A stretch of 64,000 nucleotides of DNA, taken from positions 7,679,609-7,743,608 of the forward strand of contig JAGGNK010008337.1 of the NCBI GenBank assembly GCA_017590115.1, given 5' to 3'. The number at the start of each line of letters is the position of its first letter. Position 1 is the first letter of the stretch. A program made the position numbers and the translations under genes. This document shows, piece by piece, positions 48,701 through 61,442 of the stretch. The stretch comes from Montifringilla adamsi (taxonomy: Eukaryota > Chordata > Aves > Passeriformes > Passeridae). Under the pieces are notes generated by a model that saw only the letters and a program-made list of their open reading frames with translations, did not search any database and was not told the DNA's origin.

Positions 48701-51700
48701 GTGTTTTTTTAAGTTTTAAAGGCAAGAAATCTAGGAATAACTACTATGCTAAATTCTAAAAGTAAATGTTATCATATCAGCTATGATTAAAGCTGGTCTC
48801 ATCAATCCAAACCAACTGAGTTGTTCAACCTGGAGCCTCAGTGTACCCAGGCTTTTGGGGCTGCCCTGAGCTCCTCTAACCCTGCCTCCAACTGCAGAGC
48901 AACAAACAAGACAGCGATGTTTGGAGTTTTATTCTCCAATGCTGTTAGCCCCAGCATGTGGGCACAGATAGCATTATCTAATCCAACAGTCACTACTTAC
49001 TAGAATACATCTCACATGATGGCTCTCCTCCTCCCAGCACTGAGTCACTGCAGCAAACAGAGCAGCTGGCTGCACACAGGCTACACAATGTCTGCCTGAG
49101 CCACAGGCAGCAGCACCAGATGCAGGCTGACCTCAGCTCCATCTGAAGCACGTTCTCCTCTACCTTGTGATCACCAGGAATTCTCTCTATGGACATACAC
49201 AGAAGTAGATGCAGACACAGCCAATCTACTTTAGCCCTGTTGGAACTATTACTTTGACGTGTTATTTTGAACTTAGCTCCTAGCTTGATTTTTAACAGTT
49301 TAATCCTCCGATCATCTTCTGTACAAGTTCAGGAAAGTGTGTCTGTTATGGCCCTTCAAATCTGCAGGAACTTATCTGAGTAATCAAAATGGAGCACCAG
49401 CATTAAACTTGCTCTTCCATCTTTAATATTAAATATTTATTCACCACTCCAAAATTCAGCATTTATCACAGAGATCACTCTCCTGCATGGTCACGCAAAC
49501 CTAGTGAATATTTACAATATCTCAGTGCCTACACATTATGTACCATGGAATGAACACACGCCACCCCCCAGATTTCATAATTCATGTACAAAGAGAAAAT
49601 ACATCCACGTCTTGGAAATTTGCAATCTGTATTGACATCAAACACAGGCAGCCTCCAGAGAGACTGAGAATCTTCATAAGTAAGAAGTACAGGGTGCACC
49701 AAAAACAAACTCAGCAGAAGAAATCAATATTTAACCTCTTTGCATCTTCCTAAGCAATCTCAGCTGCATAAACCTCACTTTTCATTATCCAAACTAAACT
49801 CCTGCTCTAAAACTCTTACCAAGACAGCTTCATTTTCTGTCAAGTGCTTGACAGTCAGGACAGTTTCTACCTGAGCATAATGCACATGGTGTCAGAGAAA
49901 CCCAGACAAGACTCAGCCAGCTGGGTACAATGAGCAAGACACAGGGACTCAGAAGATCTGCCAAGTCTGGCTGTTGAAGGCCAGAGGTTTGTGAAGTGAG
50001 TTTATGTGTATTCTCTGGAACTGACAATTTCTGCCACTCTGAACTGTGCTCTGGACCTTTGGTTCTTTCAGCAGCACTGAGAGGTGAGACTGGTTCAAAT
50101 TATGGTTTGTATCAAACACTTTACACAAGGTGAAATGATGAAGGCATGTAATTAATTGCATTTATCATTATTTTGAAACACTGCACAAATCTAGGTCTTT
50201 ACAGCTATTTCCAATACTCAGGCAGCTTTCTCTTGATCAGTCACCATTGCATGTAACACTTCCAATGTCCATGTCATTTTCCCTGTACACTAATGTGGTC
50301 TACAGGTTGGTGGTTTTCCCCTCTACAAACAGGACACCTACTATGAACTCTCATTCTATTCTGACCATCAAAATCTGCAATATCATCCAACTCCTCCTGT
50401 TCTCCTTCATTCTCACATATCTCAGCTCACATCAGCAGCAAGGACTTGCTTTGTTCAGCAAAACACCAAAATAAATTTGATTGCTACAGGTCCCATCGGT
50501 GCACTGATGCCTGTTCTTGTGTTCTCACACTTCCACAGCAATCCTCATCTCTTCCACATTAACTGAAAATTCCCTCTTGGTATCTGTCAAATGCTTCACC
50601 AAAGCCCAGGAACAGCCTTTCTGCTTTTGTGAAGAAAATACTGTCTGGGTCCAGTTTACTGTCCAATGTTTTATCTGTTACCGAAGTCAAATTAACAGGC
50701 TTTCATCTCCTTGATCAAAAGGGATTTAAGGTTTAAGAAGAAGCTTTTATGTTGTAAGCTAAAAATGCATTAGCTGGAAGTAGCAAGGACTAGGTTTTAT
50801 CAGTCAAGCAAAAATTAGTAGCCAGCCACTATGATAAAGACATGAAGAGACAACTAGAAATTTGAAATGTATTAGGTAGAGGAATTCTAACAGACTAAGG
50901 GATCTATTAATGCTCTTGGATCAAACCTCATTAAGCCTAATTTTCCTCATCTCCATCTTTTCAATGTATTATCTCAAACTAACAGAACATGAGCTTTCCT
51001 GGCAGAAGCTAGATCACAGAAAGACACCTGTACTCATGGAATTTTAGAAAAAAGAAGAATCTCAGCAGAAAAACCTACTTTCATCGGCAACTCCCTCTCA
51101 CTAGTGTATTCCAGTGAGTACAACTGGAACACAATTTCTTAAAAGGGAACCACAATAACCAACAATCTGGGAAAATGTAAAACAACTTTCGACTCCAATT
51201 TCATGTTCTGCATTAAACAGAAAAAAGCTCACAGAACTGAAAGATTTCAAAGCAATTCTATTGATGTCATCAGAATACTGCTTAATGGAATAGTGATCTT
51301 CTCAGCCTCCTCAACAGATTGATGTTACCAGCATCAACAATTATGCTGTAACCACAGAGCACCCATTACACCTACCTACAAAGCCAGGTAAGTCTCTGAA
51401 AACTTTACTAACTTGAAACTTTACTACAAATGGAAAGAAAATAAGACAAGCTAAAAAAAATTTGAAAATAAAAAAAGAAGCCCCTTTAGATTAAATCTAA
51501 ACCATGTCTTTGTCCAACTACAAACAATACAATCATATGAGTGAATTCTACTGACCTCTCAAACCCTAAACCAAAAAGCCAACAACTCCATCATATTCAT
51601 GTGTATCTCAGATTAGAGCTGTGTGCTCAGTTATAATCTAATCAATCCATATGCCTTTTAGAGAAATCCTATTTCCTTGAAAGAAGCTGTTGGATAAATG

Positions 51701-52288
51701 GCATGATTTCAGAAGCAAAGGAAAGCTGGAAGCTGTACATCTGGCCACTAACTAGGGAAAAATTACAGGCTGTGGGAAATCAGTAGAAACAAGGCTACCA
51801 GGGACACACAGCCATGGGCAAACTTTTATTCCTTTCAACTACAATAGCTACATTGACACTGAATTGCAGCGTTTTTTCTTTTAGCATTTCTACATATGTT
51901 TTCAAAATAGCTCAGGAGTATGGAATAATTACTAATTTACAAGGGGGAAAACATTTTACTGTAGTTAAAGACTAAGATTAGCAAAATTCAGAAAAAAATG
52001 TTTTAATCTGTAAAATAAAAATCTTGCCTTCCAGTCTCTTATCTACTAAGAAACTGCTACATTTGACAGTCTCTGAACTTGCACTAAAACTAAGAATCCT
52101 TCCATAAGATGTTACGAAACCCACACCATATCAATACTAGATTCTAGCACAGGCATACCCTGTGTTTTCTTTAACAGCATCATCACAAACCAAACTAAAC
52201 CAAAGCAAATAAAGTATTTAATAATTACAATCCCTCCTAATATTCTGCTGTTGCATTTTGCAAACCTGTAACATTTTTGAGTACTTAC

Positions 52289-52359
52289 GAAAGAATTCGG
52301 TCCAGTTTTGGTCCATGATGTCCCTGAAGGACAGTAGGGGGCTTGTACACCCTCATCAT
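52289..52359 (-). CDS. ENAH: Candidate alternative first coding exon of ENAH
   Basis: On the minus strand, two adjacent ATG codons (52359-52354) open a 71-nt frame reading MMRVYKPPTVLQGHHGPK and then LDRIL. It ends at a donor, TTTC|GTAAGTAC. It leaves in phase 2, and the next exon, LERER, needs exactly one base (A), giving …RILS-QLQEQQRQ. In-frame TAG and TAA stand just before the ATG (AGATAGTAAGGAATG), which fits a true translation start. A TATA/MEF2-like box lies 70-78 nt upstream of the ATG. The product would lack EVH1. I do not recall a described isoform with this sequence. Alternatives are an untranslated or internal exon, or chance. The annotation is inference from sequence only. Confidence 0.55.
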
Positions 52360-52427
52360 TCCTTACTATCTGTACAGTTCCTCTCTTCCTGGAGCTCTTT
52401 ATTTATGAAGCAGTGACCATTCTGAAG

Positions 52428-52437
52428 TTATTTATAA
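52428..52437 (-). promoter_or_regulatory. ENAH: TATA box overlapping a MEF2-type site
   Basis: The minus strand reads TTATAAATAA, which contains the TATA-box sequence TATAAATA (52436-52429) and fits the MEF2 consensus YTAWWWWTAR. It would place a start site near 52405, leaving a leader of about 45 nt before the ATG at 52359. Confidence 0.5.
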
Positions 52438-52457
52438 ACATTAACTCATTAAATTCC

Positions 52458-52486
52458 CAAGTGTCAGATACCAACTCAGTGACTCA
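52458..52486 (-). promoter_or_regulatory. ENAH: E-box and AP-1-like sites upstream of the candidate promoter
   Basis: On the minus strand TGAGTCA (52486-52480) matches the AP-1 consensus, and CACTTG (52463-52458) is an E-box of the CANNTG type used by myogenic bHLH factors. Both lie within 60 bp of the TATA-like box. Short motifs are common by chance. Confidence 0.35.
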
Positions 52487-55400
52487 TATTCCTGACAATG
52501 TATTTACCATGGCTGGGAGAGAAGGTAAATTTACATGCACGAGTAGCACACACAGGCATGCCATGAACTAATCTTGTATTTTAAAATGGTCTTTGGCATT
52601 AGGTAACCCTGCAGTTATTAACAAATATGTATGTCAACTGAAGCTGTATCATTATCAATCAGTGGAATTTATAAACACTGCCTGGCCACCACTCTGACAA
52701 AATGAAAAACAGCCCACAGAACAAAATACCCCTTCAGTTTTGAGGATCAAAAATGGAAGCTGGAGTGTTTTAGAGCTTGCTATTACTGTACTGAAATGAG
52801 TGCAAATTAAGGAAAATTACAGCTAGCTTCAACTACTCCCTGAGAGGGAAAGCATCCACCATGTGTTAAGGTTTCTTAAAAGACAGTAACAAAGTTATCG
52901 ATTCACCAGAAAAAATTACTTCATTACACCTCATGTGCAACCTTGGCCTTATAAAAACCTCAGTGTTTCAGATGGCACATCTGGTCCTAAGCAGCCTTAG
53001 AAACTGTATCACTGCCCAGTGAGCAATAATATATTCAAGTACGAAGCTCTGCAGCAAAATAAACAAAGTGGTTTTACCCAAAATGTAAGGACATCTAAAT
53101 CCTTTCTAAAATAGAGAAAAATCTCTGAACCAAAATAATGTACTTCTGCTGGCAATGAACTAATTTCACTCTTGAATTCCCAATTTTCCCAAGATTCCTG
53201 AACACTGGTTATGAAAGCAAAGGAAAACATCAGACCCGTTGAAGAGCTCTCTTTATTATGCCACTCTTCACCGGTCAGTCCTTTGGCAAAATACTTCTGA
53301 AGAAATGTTTCTATTTCTGCCTAGGAAAACCCTGAAGCTCCAAGCCACATAATTTAACTTTGAAATGAGTCCTTCTCTGAGCAGAGGGTTAGACTAGACC
53401 TCCACAGGGTCCCTTTAATTTTCATGCAAGCAGATATTTTTCTCCAGCTTAGAATAATTTAAAAACCATTTTCCTGCCCTCAACACAGGAGTCAGTTACA
53501 CACTACTAAATCCAGGCACACCTAAGGGGAGGGATAGGAGAGCAGAACTCAAGGACAACTATGATCAAGCCACACTTTAAAGAAAACCCCCACCCAACAG
53601 ACACACATTCCACAAGCCACAGACTTGGCAAAGCCTTTCTCCTGATCCATCACAAACCCCATGTTCCTTCCCACGCAGTAACATTTATTCCCATTTCTTG
53701 CATTCCCTGTAGTCTTACTGCTCCCCACAGGATTCAAGTCTGCCCACACTGCTTTTACCCTTTACTGAGATTGGAAATGTCACTTGGAGATATGTTAAAA
53801 GGAATATATACTTCAACCTTTTCTTCCCAACTATTTACTACTCTCTACATTATGGTAGTAACTCTTGTTCTTAGAGCCTGAAAGCTGCAAGACAGCTACT
53901 ACAGAAGAGAAGCTCTAGCTTAGAGTTAATTGAACTTTATTATTACCATGTAGTTACAGGAGTAATGAGACTGAAGAGGCATTTGTGAAATGTTTAACGA
54001 AATTACATGTTCTTCTTAAGCTTAATGACACAACAGCAATAGTCCTTCCACGGACAATCTGTCTAGCAGCATGAGTAAAACACTCATTCCAGTGCTCCAT
54101 CCTTGTTTCATGGAAAAACAAAACAAACCCAGAACCAGACTTCAAAGAGGACACTGCATTAAATGGAAACAAGTTGAGCACACTGATCAAAAAAGTCAAG
54201 CCATAAGAATGCCATCTGATAGGATGTCCTTCACATACCAAAAATTTCAAGAGACTTTCAGAGCTCTTAATATAGGGCAGCATTTATTCTGAGGAGATAG
54301 CACTCTACAATGCTTCTCTCAAAAGTATTTCAGCATTATAAATTTCAGATAATGCAGCTTTCTAAAGGAACAGACAGCAAATAAAAATACTAAAAACCAC
54401 TAATGTAGGACAGAAAAAAATATTGAAAGAAAAAAGGCTTTTTAAAAGTCTGTCAAAAGAAGTGACATAAAAGACTTTTATCATGACAGCAAACTTGCAC
54501 ATAAACACATCAAACAGACAGATTTGTAATGAGGTTCTTGCTATTTGTTTTTAAACAAGGTAACTTTCAGATAAAGTGATTTCTGCTCAGATTTGAGAGG
54601 ACACAGAAGAAAAGAGAGAGACAAGTATGATGCCAATTTTGATGGCAACTCTTTGTTCAACATATATAGCTTGTTTAGCAAATGAATTGTTCCTAAATTT
54701 GCAATTTGGTTCTGCTGACCTTTTCATAAACATACTAAATGCTGAATAGCAAAATAGAAAAAGCTTCAGTGCTAATTAGACCCAACATGTTTAAGCATTC
54801 TTCCAGTCACCACAAAAAAGCTATTAGGTGCATTTACACCATCAGTCTGGACCACCTCCCATTTATTCAAGGCTCCTGTTCCCTGTATCTGTCCTGCATG
54901 TGACCTAAATCGTTCCCAGCATCCCTTCAGGAAGGGAACAGCTAATCTCCTGGGAGTATTTTGATGGTAAAATAATCCAGGATTGCACCACAGGCAGTGT
55001 GCTTGGGACAGCCCAAGGTCTTACTGTTTTCTCTTAGCCCAGTGTGACAGCACTGTCCTACAAAAGCCTTTGCCATGTCACACACCCATAACCCAGACAC
55101 CCACCCCACAGCATCACCCCACACTGCCACGAAACAAAAGTGGGAATATGGCAACCACAGAGTTTGTAGAAATTGGGCACTTCATCAATACATAATGATT
55201 ACTAAAAGGAATGGGAAAAAACTCTGTATGTCCAAAATGCTACAGGTCTGAAAAAATATCCCAGAGGGATAGAAATTGCATGGAACAGCTAAACTTGGAG
55301 GAAGCACCAACTGGCCAGGGGGACACACACCAGTCACTGAGGGCAACACAGATATAACCAGCAGTGCTCCAGCTGAAAATTGAACTGCTAAAGGCTCCAC

Positions 55401-55904
55401 CAATTTATACACTGAAAGCAGAAAATGAAGGTTTTTTGCTGAAGAATACAGTGTAAAGGCAAACAAGATTTCCAACAGAATGTTCTGATCCAGCACATCC
55501 ACACTCAGGACAAAAGCCCTGCCATTCATGATGCCTCAGTTCTCTGCTTCTAAAACTTCCTTCCTCACTTGTTGCTTTTTTCAGTGTCAAAAACTGAACA
55601 CACGACAGTCACTGGAAAATTAATTAGCCTGGCTGAAAATGACAACAGTGAAATCTCCCAAGGCTTCCCCTCTGATCTTCAACTCTCTCCTGGCATGCCA
55701 ATTCCAACTGCATTGTTTGAAGGGGTGGAGAGCACGAACAAGAGATCCAGCAACAAAGTTCTTACAGAGTGGCACTGAAAACTGTGCACATACAAATGCT
55801 GCCCTCATGTAGAAGAGCAATTCTAAGTCCTTGACATTTATTTTCTCCTCATTAAGAGTCATCACTTCCTTGAACTGAACAGCTGTTGACTTTTAATACC
55901 ATAC

Positions 55905-55989
55905 CTTCTCTGGATTTCCATTTCTTCTTGTGATGGACCATTTTGTACTTGAGAGGGAAGCTGTGAATTCTGTCGAGGCAATGTAGGAC
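55905..55989 (-). CDS. ENAH: ENAH exon 4 (linker after EVH1)
   Basis: 85 nt encoding (G)PTLPRQNSQLPSQVQNGP followed by SQEEMEIQRR. The mammalian protein, as I recall it, reads GPTLPRQNSQLPAQVQNGP and SQEELEIQRR at this place. The RQNS serine context and the charged tail lead from the EVH1 domain to the LERER region. The acceptor is TACTCTTAG and the donor is AGAAG|GTATGG. It is entered in phase 1 and left in phase 2. This is the most 5' exon of ENAH found in the window. Confidence 0.95.
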
Positions 55990-57374
55990 CTAAGAGTAAA
56001 GACAGATCCTAAATTAATGGTTCGATTTTTTACCATGCAAAAAAAAGAGCACAAAATCAAAGAAAAAGGCCAGCCATCACACAACATTTTAAACTGCTCA
56101 CTTTTGCTTTTTAAGCCAAACAAGCTCAACAACATAATGCAGCAAATAAAAACTGCAACCTCACACACGTACAATGTTACCTCACGCATCTGCAGAATGA
56201 ATTTATTTCACATGGATGGAAAGGTCTCACAAAAATGCAAAACAAACTTTCTCTATGATGGAATTTGACAAAAGCTTTGAAAAGCACTCCAAGTCTGTTT
56301 TTTTTCTTAAAACAATGAACAAATACTCTTGGAGGAGCAGGAAAGGCTCAAAAAATTAAAACACTCACCTAAATAGAACACTGGAAAAGGGGGAGAAAAC
56401 AGAAAAAGGAAAAAAAACAAAAGAACAGGAGAAAAACCATCAGAACCTTACCACCATACTGAGAGAAGGAAGATAAAGCATGTTTCTACAGCTCACATTA
56501 AAATTTACTCAGATTTCAGGTCATCAACTTGGATCAAAGACCTTTTTTGCATAGATACATGTTGTGTCCAAGGGAATGGGGGCATATAACAAATGTGCAA
56601 ATTGTGAATTCTGCTAAGCACAAGATATGCAAATGGGAAGGTCATGCAAAATCATCTTCAGCCTTTACTAATGGGAAATTCTGAACCATACAACTTTCAA
56701 GTAGTTGTCTAAGAGAGATCTGTATTCTAGAAACCAGAAAAGCTTTACCATTTTAATCACAAATGTATTTACAGCACAAAACTGTGTAAAAACAAGTGAA
56801 GAACAACTAAGTGTGGAATGGAATACAGAAGACCTAATGGATGCATTGCTACTGTCAGGCAGTAATCCAGGAAATTATTCAGACTACAGCTATGTTCAAG
56901 ATTATGGAATTTATAAGAAACAAGAATTAAAAGCAATTAGAAGATCAAATTTCAAAAATGTCCAAGAGCAAAGCAATGATTTCCCACTGATATTTCACCA
57001 AACTAGTTAGAGTTATGGAGTTGTAATGAGATCTTCCCTATCTCAAATATCAAAATGCAAAATTTTTTGATATCTGAACTTGTGAAAGTCACCCAAACCC
57101 ATAAAAAGACCATGTGTGATACACTGACACATCAAGGACAGGCAATTTGCTTGAGACACAGCCAACAAGTGCCTTGTTTAAAAGCCCTACAAAAAGGTTA
57201 ATTTCCTCAGAATGCCACAGTATTGTGTCCACTGTGACCTTTAATCATGAAAATCATGAAAGTGTACACTATCTATGTACCCTACAATTACAAAAAGTAA
57301 TGGGACTTAATTGTGGAGGATGAAAGCAGGCAGTGTACTACAGAGGTGGTGTCTTCCTTTGTTATTCTTTCAGC

Positions 57375-57402
57375 AAGCATTAGGCCCTGATACCTAATGC
57401 TT
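57375..57402. repeat. 10-bp inverted repeat
   Basis: Arms AAGCATTAGG (57375-57384) and CCTAATGCTT (57393-57402) around eight bases. Probably chance. Confidence 0.85.
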
Positions 57403-60400
57403 TGATGTTGCTTGGGATGCACTATTTTTGCTTGAAGCATCTCCAAGAGACACCCCCAGGTATAAAAGCTGTAGTGTTTTAAATGCAAAAAAAATTGTAT
57501 TAATTCATCATTGCAGTTAGATGATCATTAAGCAGAAACATCTGTCACATGGCTCATCTGGAAAACTTTTCTGCTTTAAAACTTCCATAAGACGCACGTC
57601 CTCCTCTCCTCTCCCCTGTGTGACAGGTGGAAAGCTTTAATGCCCATGAAGCCATGACTGCAGCTCCCAGGCAGCTGGGCTATTTGCTGCCTGCACCAGG
57701 CTGCAGCCTTTCATGGCCTTTTACAAGCAGACACAATCCAGCAGCAGTGAAAGGTGCTATAAACACCAGCACTGCTGCTTGCCATGCCCAGCAGAACACT
57801 TGGAGTAAGTCAAGGCTCACAGCTTGAGCTGCAAACTGCGAGCAACACTTGAAGTATCAGACATGGGATGAAATTCCCATCCTATTCCTCAGAATGAAAC
57901 ACAGTGACCTGAATGCTAATGGATTGCTTAAAAATCAACTTAACTTAAGGAAGTTAAAGACAGTCAAAAAAGCTTTGCAGTCCAAGGAGTGAAATTTAAC
58001 ATTATTGGTAGCCTGAACTGTGGTAGGTTGATTAATAATGAAGATCAGAAATAAAAAGAAATGGTCACAATGTGTCCATATACCAACCAGAACTATTTTG
58101 TGCTGAAAATGCAGTAGAATTGAGAAGTTCAAGGTTCAGCCAATTTAATCTTTAAGAGTATTTAACAGGGCTTTTTGAAGCAGGTATTATCATGCTGTAG
58201 TAGCATGCAGACCACCACTCTCCAACCTTTCTACCTTAGTCCTTCTTCAGCCATCACCTCCAGAAAGTAAACACCAAGCTTCATCTGCACTGGCTATTCC
58301 AACACACCCAGCTGTGAGGAAACCTGTTCTTGTAGCCTCAAACTTTGTTCCAGAGCACTGTCCTTCAGAAAACCACGTTATCCATCAATTCTGCACAAGG
58401 CAAACATGAGCAAGCCAAGCCAGCTTTATTTTGGCCAGCCCACTCCAGTGATGGGCTTCTTTCACAGCTAGGCACACAGGAGACAGAACAAAATCACCTG
58501 CTGGCAATTAACCTGGTGGCTCCAGTACTTCTTACACATTTCTGCCTCAAGGAAATGCAAACTGAGTGCACCAAAGACTTTCAAGAAAGGGAAGCTCAGC
58601 TCCCAAGTCATCTCTCCTGTTTTTTTATGAAGTTTCCCTCTGCAGCCACCCTGCTAATGAACATTAGACAGTTGAAGGTACATGCCAGGTGGAAAAGTAT
58701 GTTTTATCCTAGAAGGTTTATTACAGCAAGGCAAGACTACCCATTTATTGCTAAAATACAACTGCCTGGGTAGCAGGACAGGTGGTATATTAAATAAACA
58801 GGAACTAGCTAATAAAAACCTCTCTCAGATGTTTCTGAACACTTTAAGATACCTCAGAAACATCAACCCCCATGAGAAATATTCAGATACTGCCTGGAAA
58901 AGAAGCCTGATCATTCTACAGGATCACTTTATCTTCAGAAGCCAATATAAGCCAAGTGAGAGATGAGGCTGAATGGTCTATTCATTCTGAGTTTTAAAGA
59001 AAACCTAACATCTCCCTTTTTCTAAAAAAGCACAGATGGTGCACTCTGCAGCACATTCTGACAGACAGAGGATATAATTTTATACTAATTTGTTCAGCAG
59101 CCATTCCAGTTTCAGTGCTTTCTGTTTTTCAGCTTATTCTCTCACCTTTGCATCACCCTTCCTATATGACAGTTCAGACAACTGTGTGGTGAGAGATGGC
59201 CTGGCAATCTAACACATTAAAAATCTCAGGGAAAAAAGCCTGCATTAAGCATTTTCACCAGCTAGATGACAGCCAGACCTGGTTCTTCATGCAGTCACAC
59301 AGACAATTACGGTGGCATCAACATCAGAACATCAACATCAGACTGCTGGGGACTGCTTGAACCAAATCAAGCACCCCCAACATCGCCCTTTTAAAGCACA
59401 ACCAAGTTATAGTTTATCAAACTCCTTAATTTTTTTATCCCTAATTGACCGGTTACTTTGTATCTCTATTCAAAAACCAAACCATTTTCAGTTGCACAAC
59501 CCTATGAAAGCATAACTGGCAAGCTGGGGAAGGAAACACAGGGTTTGTCACCCCCTCAATGCCTTTTGCTCCTCTGTTGCTTCACTTGTTCAGTTACCTG
59601 GTCTGTTCTGGAGTGTCACACCACACCCTACCCCGCTTCTTTTCATGCCAGCTGCATTGTATGTTATCAGTGTTGACACTGGCTGATATTGAAAATATCA
59701 CATTCCTGTAGCCCTAAAAAACCCCAAGCATCAGCTGTTCAAGATTGGCACAACACATGTCCTGCAAGTTATACACTGAGCTCCAGTGGGGGTTTTCCTT
59801 TGGCTGGACAGGCTCACTTGGGAGCTGGTAACACAAGGATGGATGAAAAGGGGTTTGGGGGGACCAGAGGCAGCCAAATCATGTGAAATCTTCCTCAGAA
59901 CCTCACATGCCCAAAATCAATAAGGCAAAACCACACAAAAAACCTCCCACCTGCAATTACTGCACTTCAGAGTACAGCAATAAAAGACAAGCCCTAATTT
60001 TTGAATAAATCCACTAAAGCTGGTCAGCTATCACACATGAGAATTTCAGTTTGAGGTGAAGATCTCAATTTTCTCCCCAGAGAAAAAGTTTATATAAACA
60101 ACTCAGTAACTAAGAAATTCCACTCCTTCACTTCTCAGTATGTTAGTGCCAAAACTAAGCAGTGTTCCAATTATATAGTCTGATATCCAAATCAAAGTGT
60201 GACTTGCCTTTTAGAAGTCTTTTCAGAGACTGAAAGTGGACAGCAAATTTATTTATACGTTCATATGATATAAACATAAGTGACCTGGCTAATTATAATC
60301 TTTAGAAAATATTTTCTTTGAGGACAGTTTGAATACTCCTACTAAACAAAGCCCACACGCCAGGCAAGAGTTCAAAGCTACAGCCAAAAAGATGTATTTT

Positions 60401-60654
60401 TGTTAGGGTATATAAGAACTCACCAAAAAAAAAAAAAGTGTGTTTTACTAAATGGTTAATGGTCTTCTGAATGAATGGAAAGCAGGCTTTTCAGAGATCT
60501 GTGCAGGAAGCAGTAAGAACAACAACTGTGGTATCCCTCTTTGATGTGTCTCCAGCTCCTTCCCCCATTCAGAGCCTGTCCTGCTCCAGGCCATGCCAGA
60601 ACAAAGGCTGGGTTGATTTGCCAACCAGCCCTGAGCAGAACCAAATCCACGTCA

Positions 60655-60660
60655 CTCCTC
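60655..60660. repeat. Target-site duplication, left copy
   Basis: CTCCTC directly abutting the LTR, repeated at 61078-61083. The low-complexity sequence makes a chance match somewhat more likely than for a random hexamer. Confidence 0.65.
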
Positions 60661-61077
60661 TATTGTATTTGTGGGGTGCCCAGACGAAGGAAGGAATGAT
60701 TAATCTGACCATGTTCTCAGAAGGCTAATTTATTGTTTTAAGATACTATATGATATTAAATAATACTAAACTAAACCATACTAGAGAATACAGAAAGGAT
60801 ACTTACAGAAGGCTAAAAAGATAATAAAGAAACTTGTGACTCTCCAGAGTCTCGACACAGCTTGGCACTGATTGGCCAAAGAGTAAAAACAATTCTCATC
60901 AGAAACCCAATGAAACAATCGCCTGTTGGATAAACAATCTCCAAACACATTCCAAAGGAGCAAAACAGAGGAGAAGCAAACGAGATAAAATTGTTTTCCC
61001 TTTTCTCTGAGGCTTCTCAGCTTCCCAGGAGAAAAATCCTGGGCGAAGGGATTTTTCCAGAAAATATGAATGTGACA
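60661..61077 (-). mobile_element. Solo LTR of a passerine-type endogenous retrovirus
   Basis: On the minus strand the element starts TGTCACATTCATATTTTCTG. It continues through CTTCTCAGCTTCCTGG-type sequence (as GGGAAGCTGAGAAGCCTCAG), a CCAATCAG CAAT box and an AATAAA, then TGGTCAGATTAATCATTCC and GGGCACCCCACAAATACA. I recognise this as an LTR family abundant in songbird genomes. A 6-bp direct repeat CTCCTC flanks it exactly (60655-60660 and 61078-61083), the target duplication length of ERVK-type integrases. The end at 60661 is TA on the plus strand where TG would be canonical, so one terminal base may have mutated. No internal viral genes remain, as after LTR-LTR recombination. It is in the same orientation as ENAH. 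Confidence 0.75.
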
Positions 61078-61083
61078 CTCCTC
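61078..61083. repeat. Target-site duplication, right copy
   Basis: CTCCTC immediately after the terminal GACA of the LTR. Confidence 0.65.
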
Positions 61084-61403
61084 AAGCCCTGGATGTGTGT
61101 TATGGGTTTATATGCAAGACCATGGTGACCAAAAACTAGGGCATTAACTGGTGACAAAATTTTCTCTAGTACTTCTGTTTGGGTGAATCATCTCCCAGCC
61201 AAGGCTTCCCCTCCCTTCCAACACCTACTTCCTCACTCACAGCTACCTTCAGCTGAGTTAATTCACTCATCACTCCAAATTTAAAACCAAACACTTTCCA
61301 CTTCAATCCACAAGCTCTTTTAACTTGATCAAGGCAATAAAAGGCAGCAAGAACAACAAAACCATTCATTAAAACACACATGAATTGAAGTAGAGGTAAG
61401 CCT

Positions 61404-61442
61404 CCTATCAGTGCCAGCAGAAGCCCCTATCAGTGCCAGCAG
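61404..61442 (+). repeat. Short tandem duplication (22-bp period)
   Basis: CCTATCAGTGCCAGCAG occurs at 61404-61420 and again at 61426-61442. It is a small local duplication in intron sequence. Confidence 0.9.

Larger units (their letters stand above)
41826..55904 (-). other. ENAH: ENAH 14-kb intron
   Basis: The intron starts GTATGGTATT after exon 4 and ends TTCTCACCATTGCAG. It holds the candidate internal promoter and first exon at about 52.3-52.4 kb, homopolymers at 42650-42668, 45405-45422 and 45681-45721, a possible old dispersed repeat at 44.4-45.1 kb and an 11-bp hairpin at 44859-44886. The rest shows no recognisable gene. Confidence 0.85.

Noticed and set aside
56705..57010. 101-codon plus-strand open frame with protein-like composition
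   Set aside because: It begins at TTG with no ATG nearby, is antisense within an ENAH intron, and resembles no family I know.
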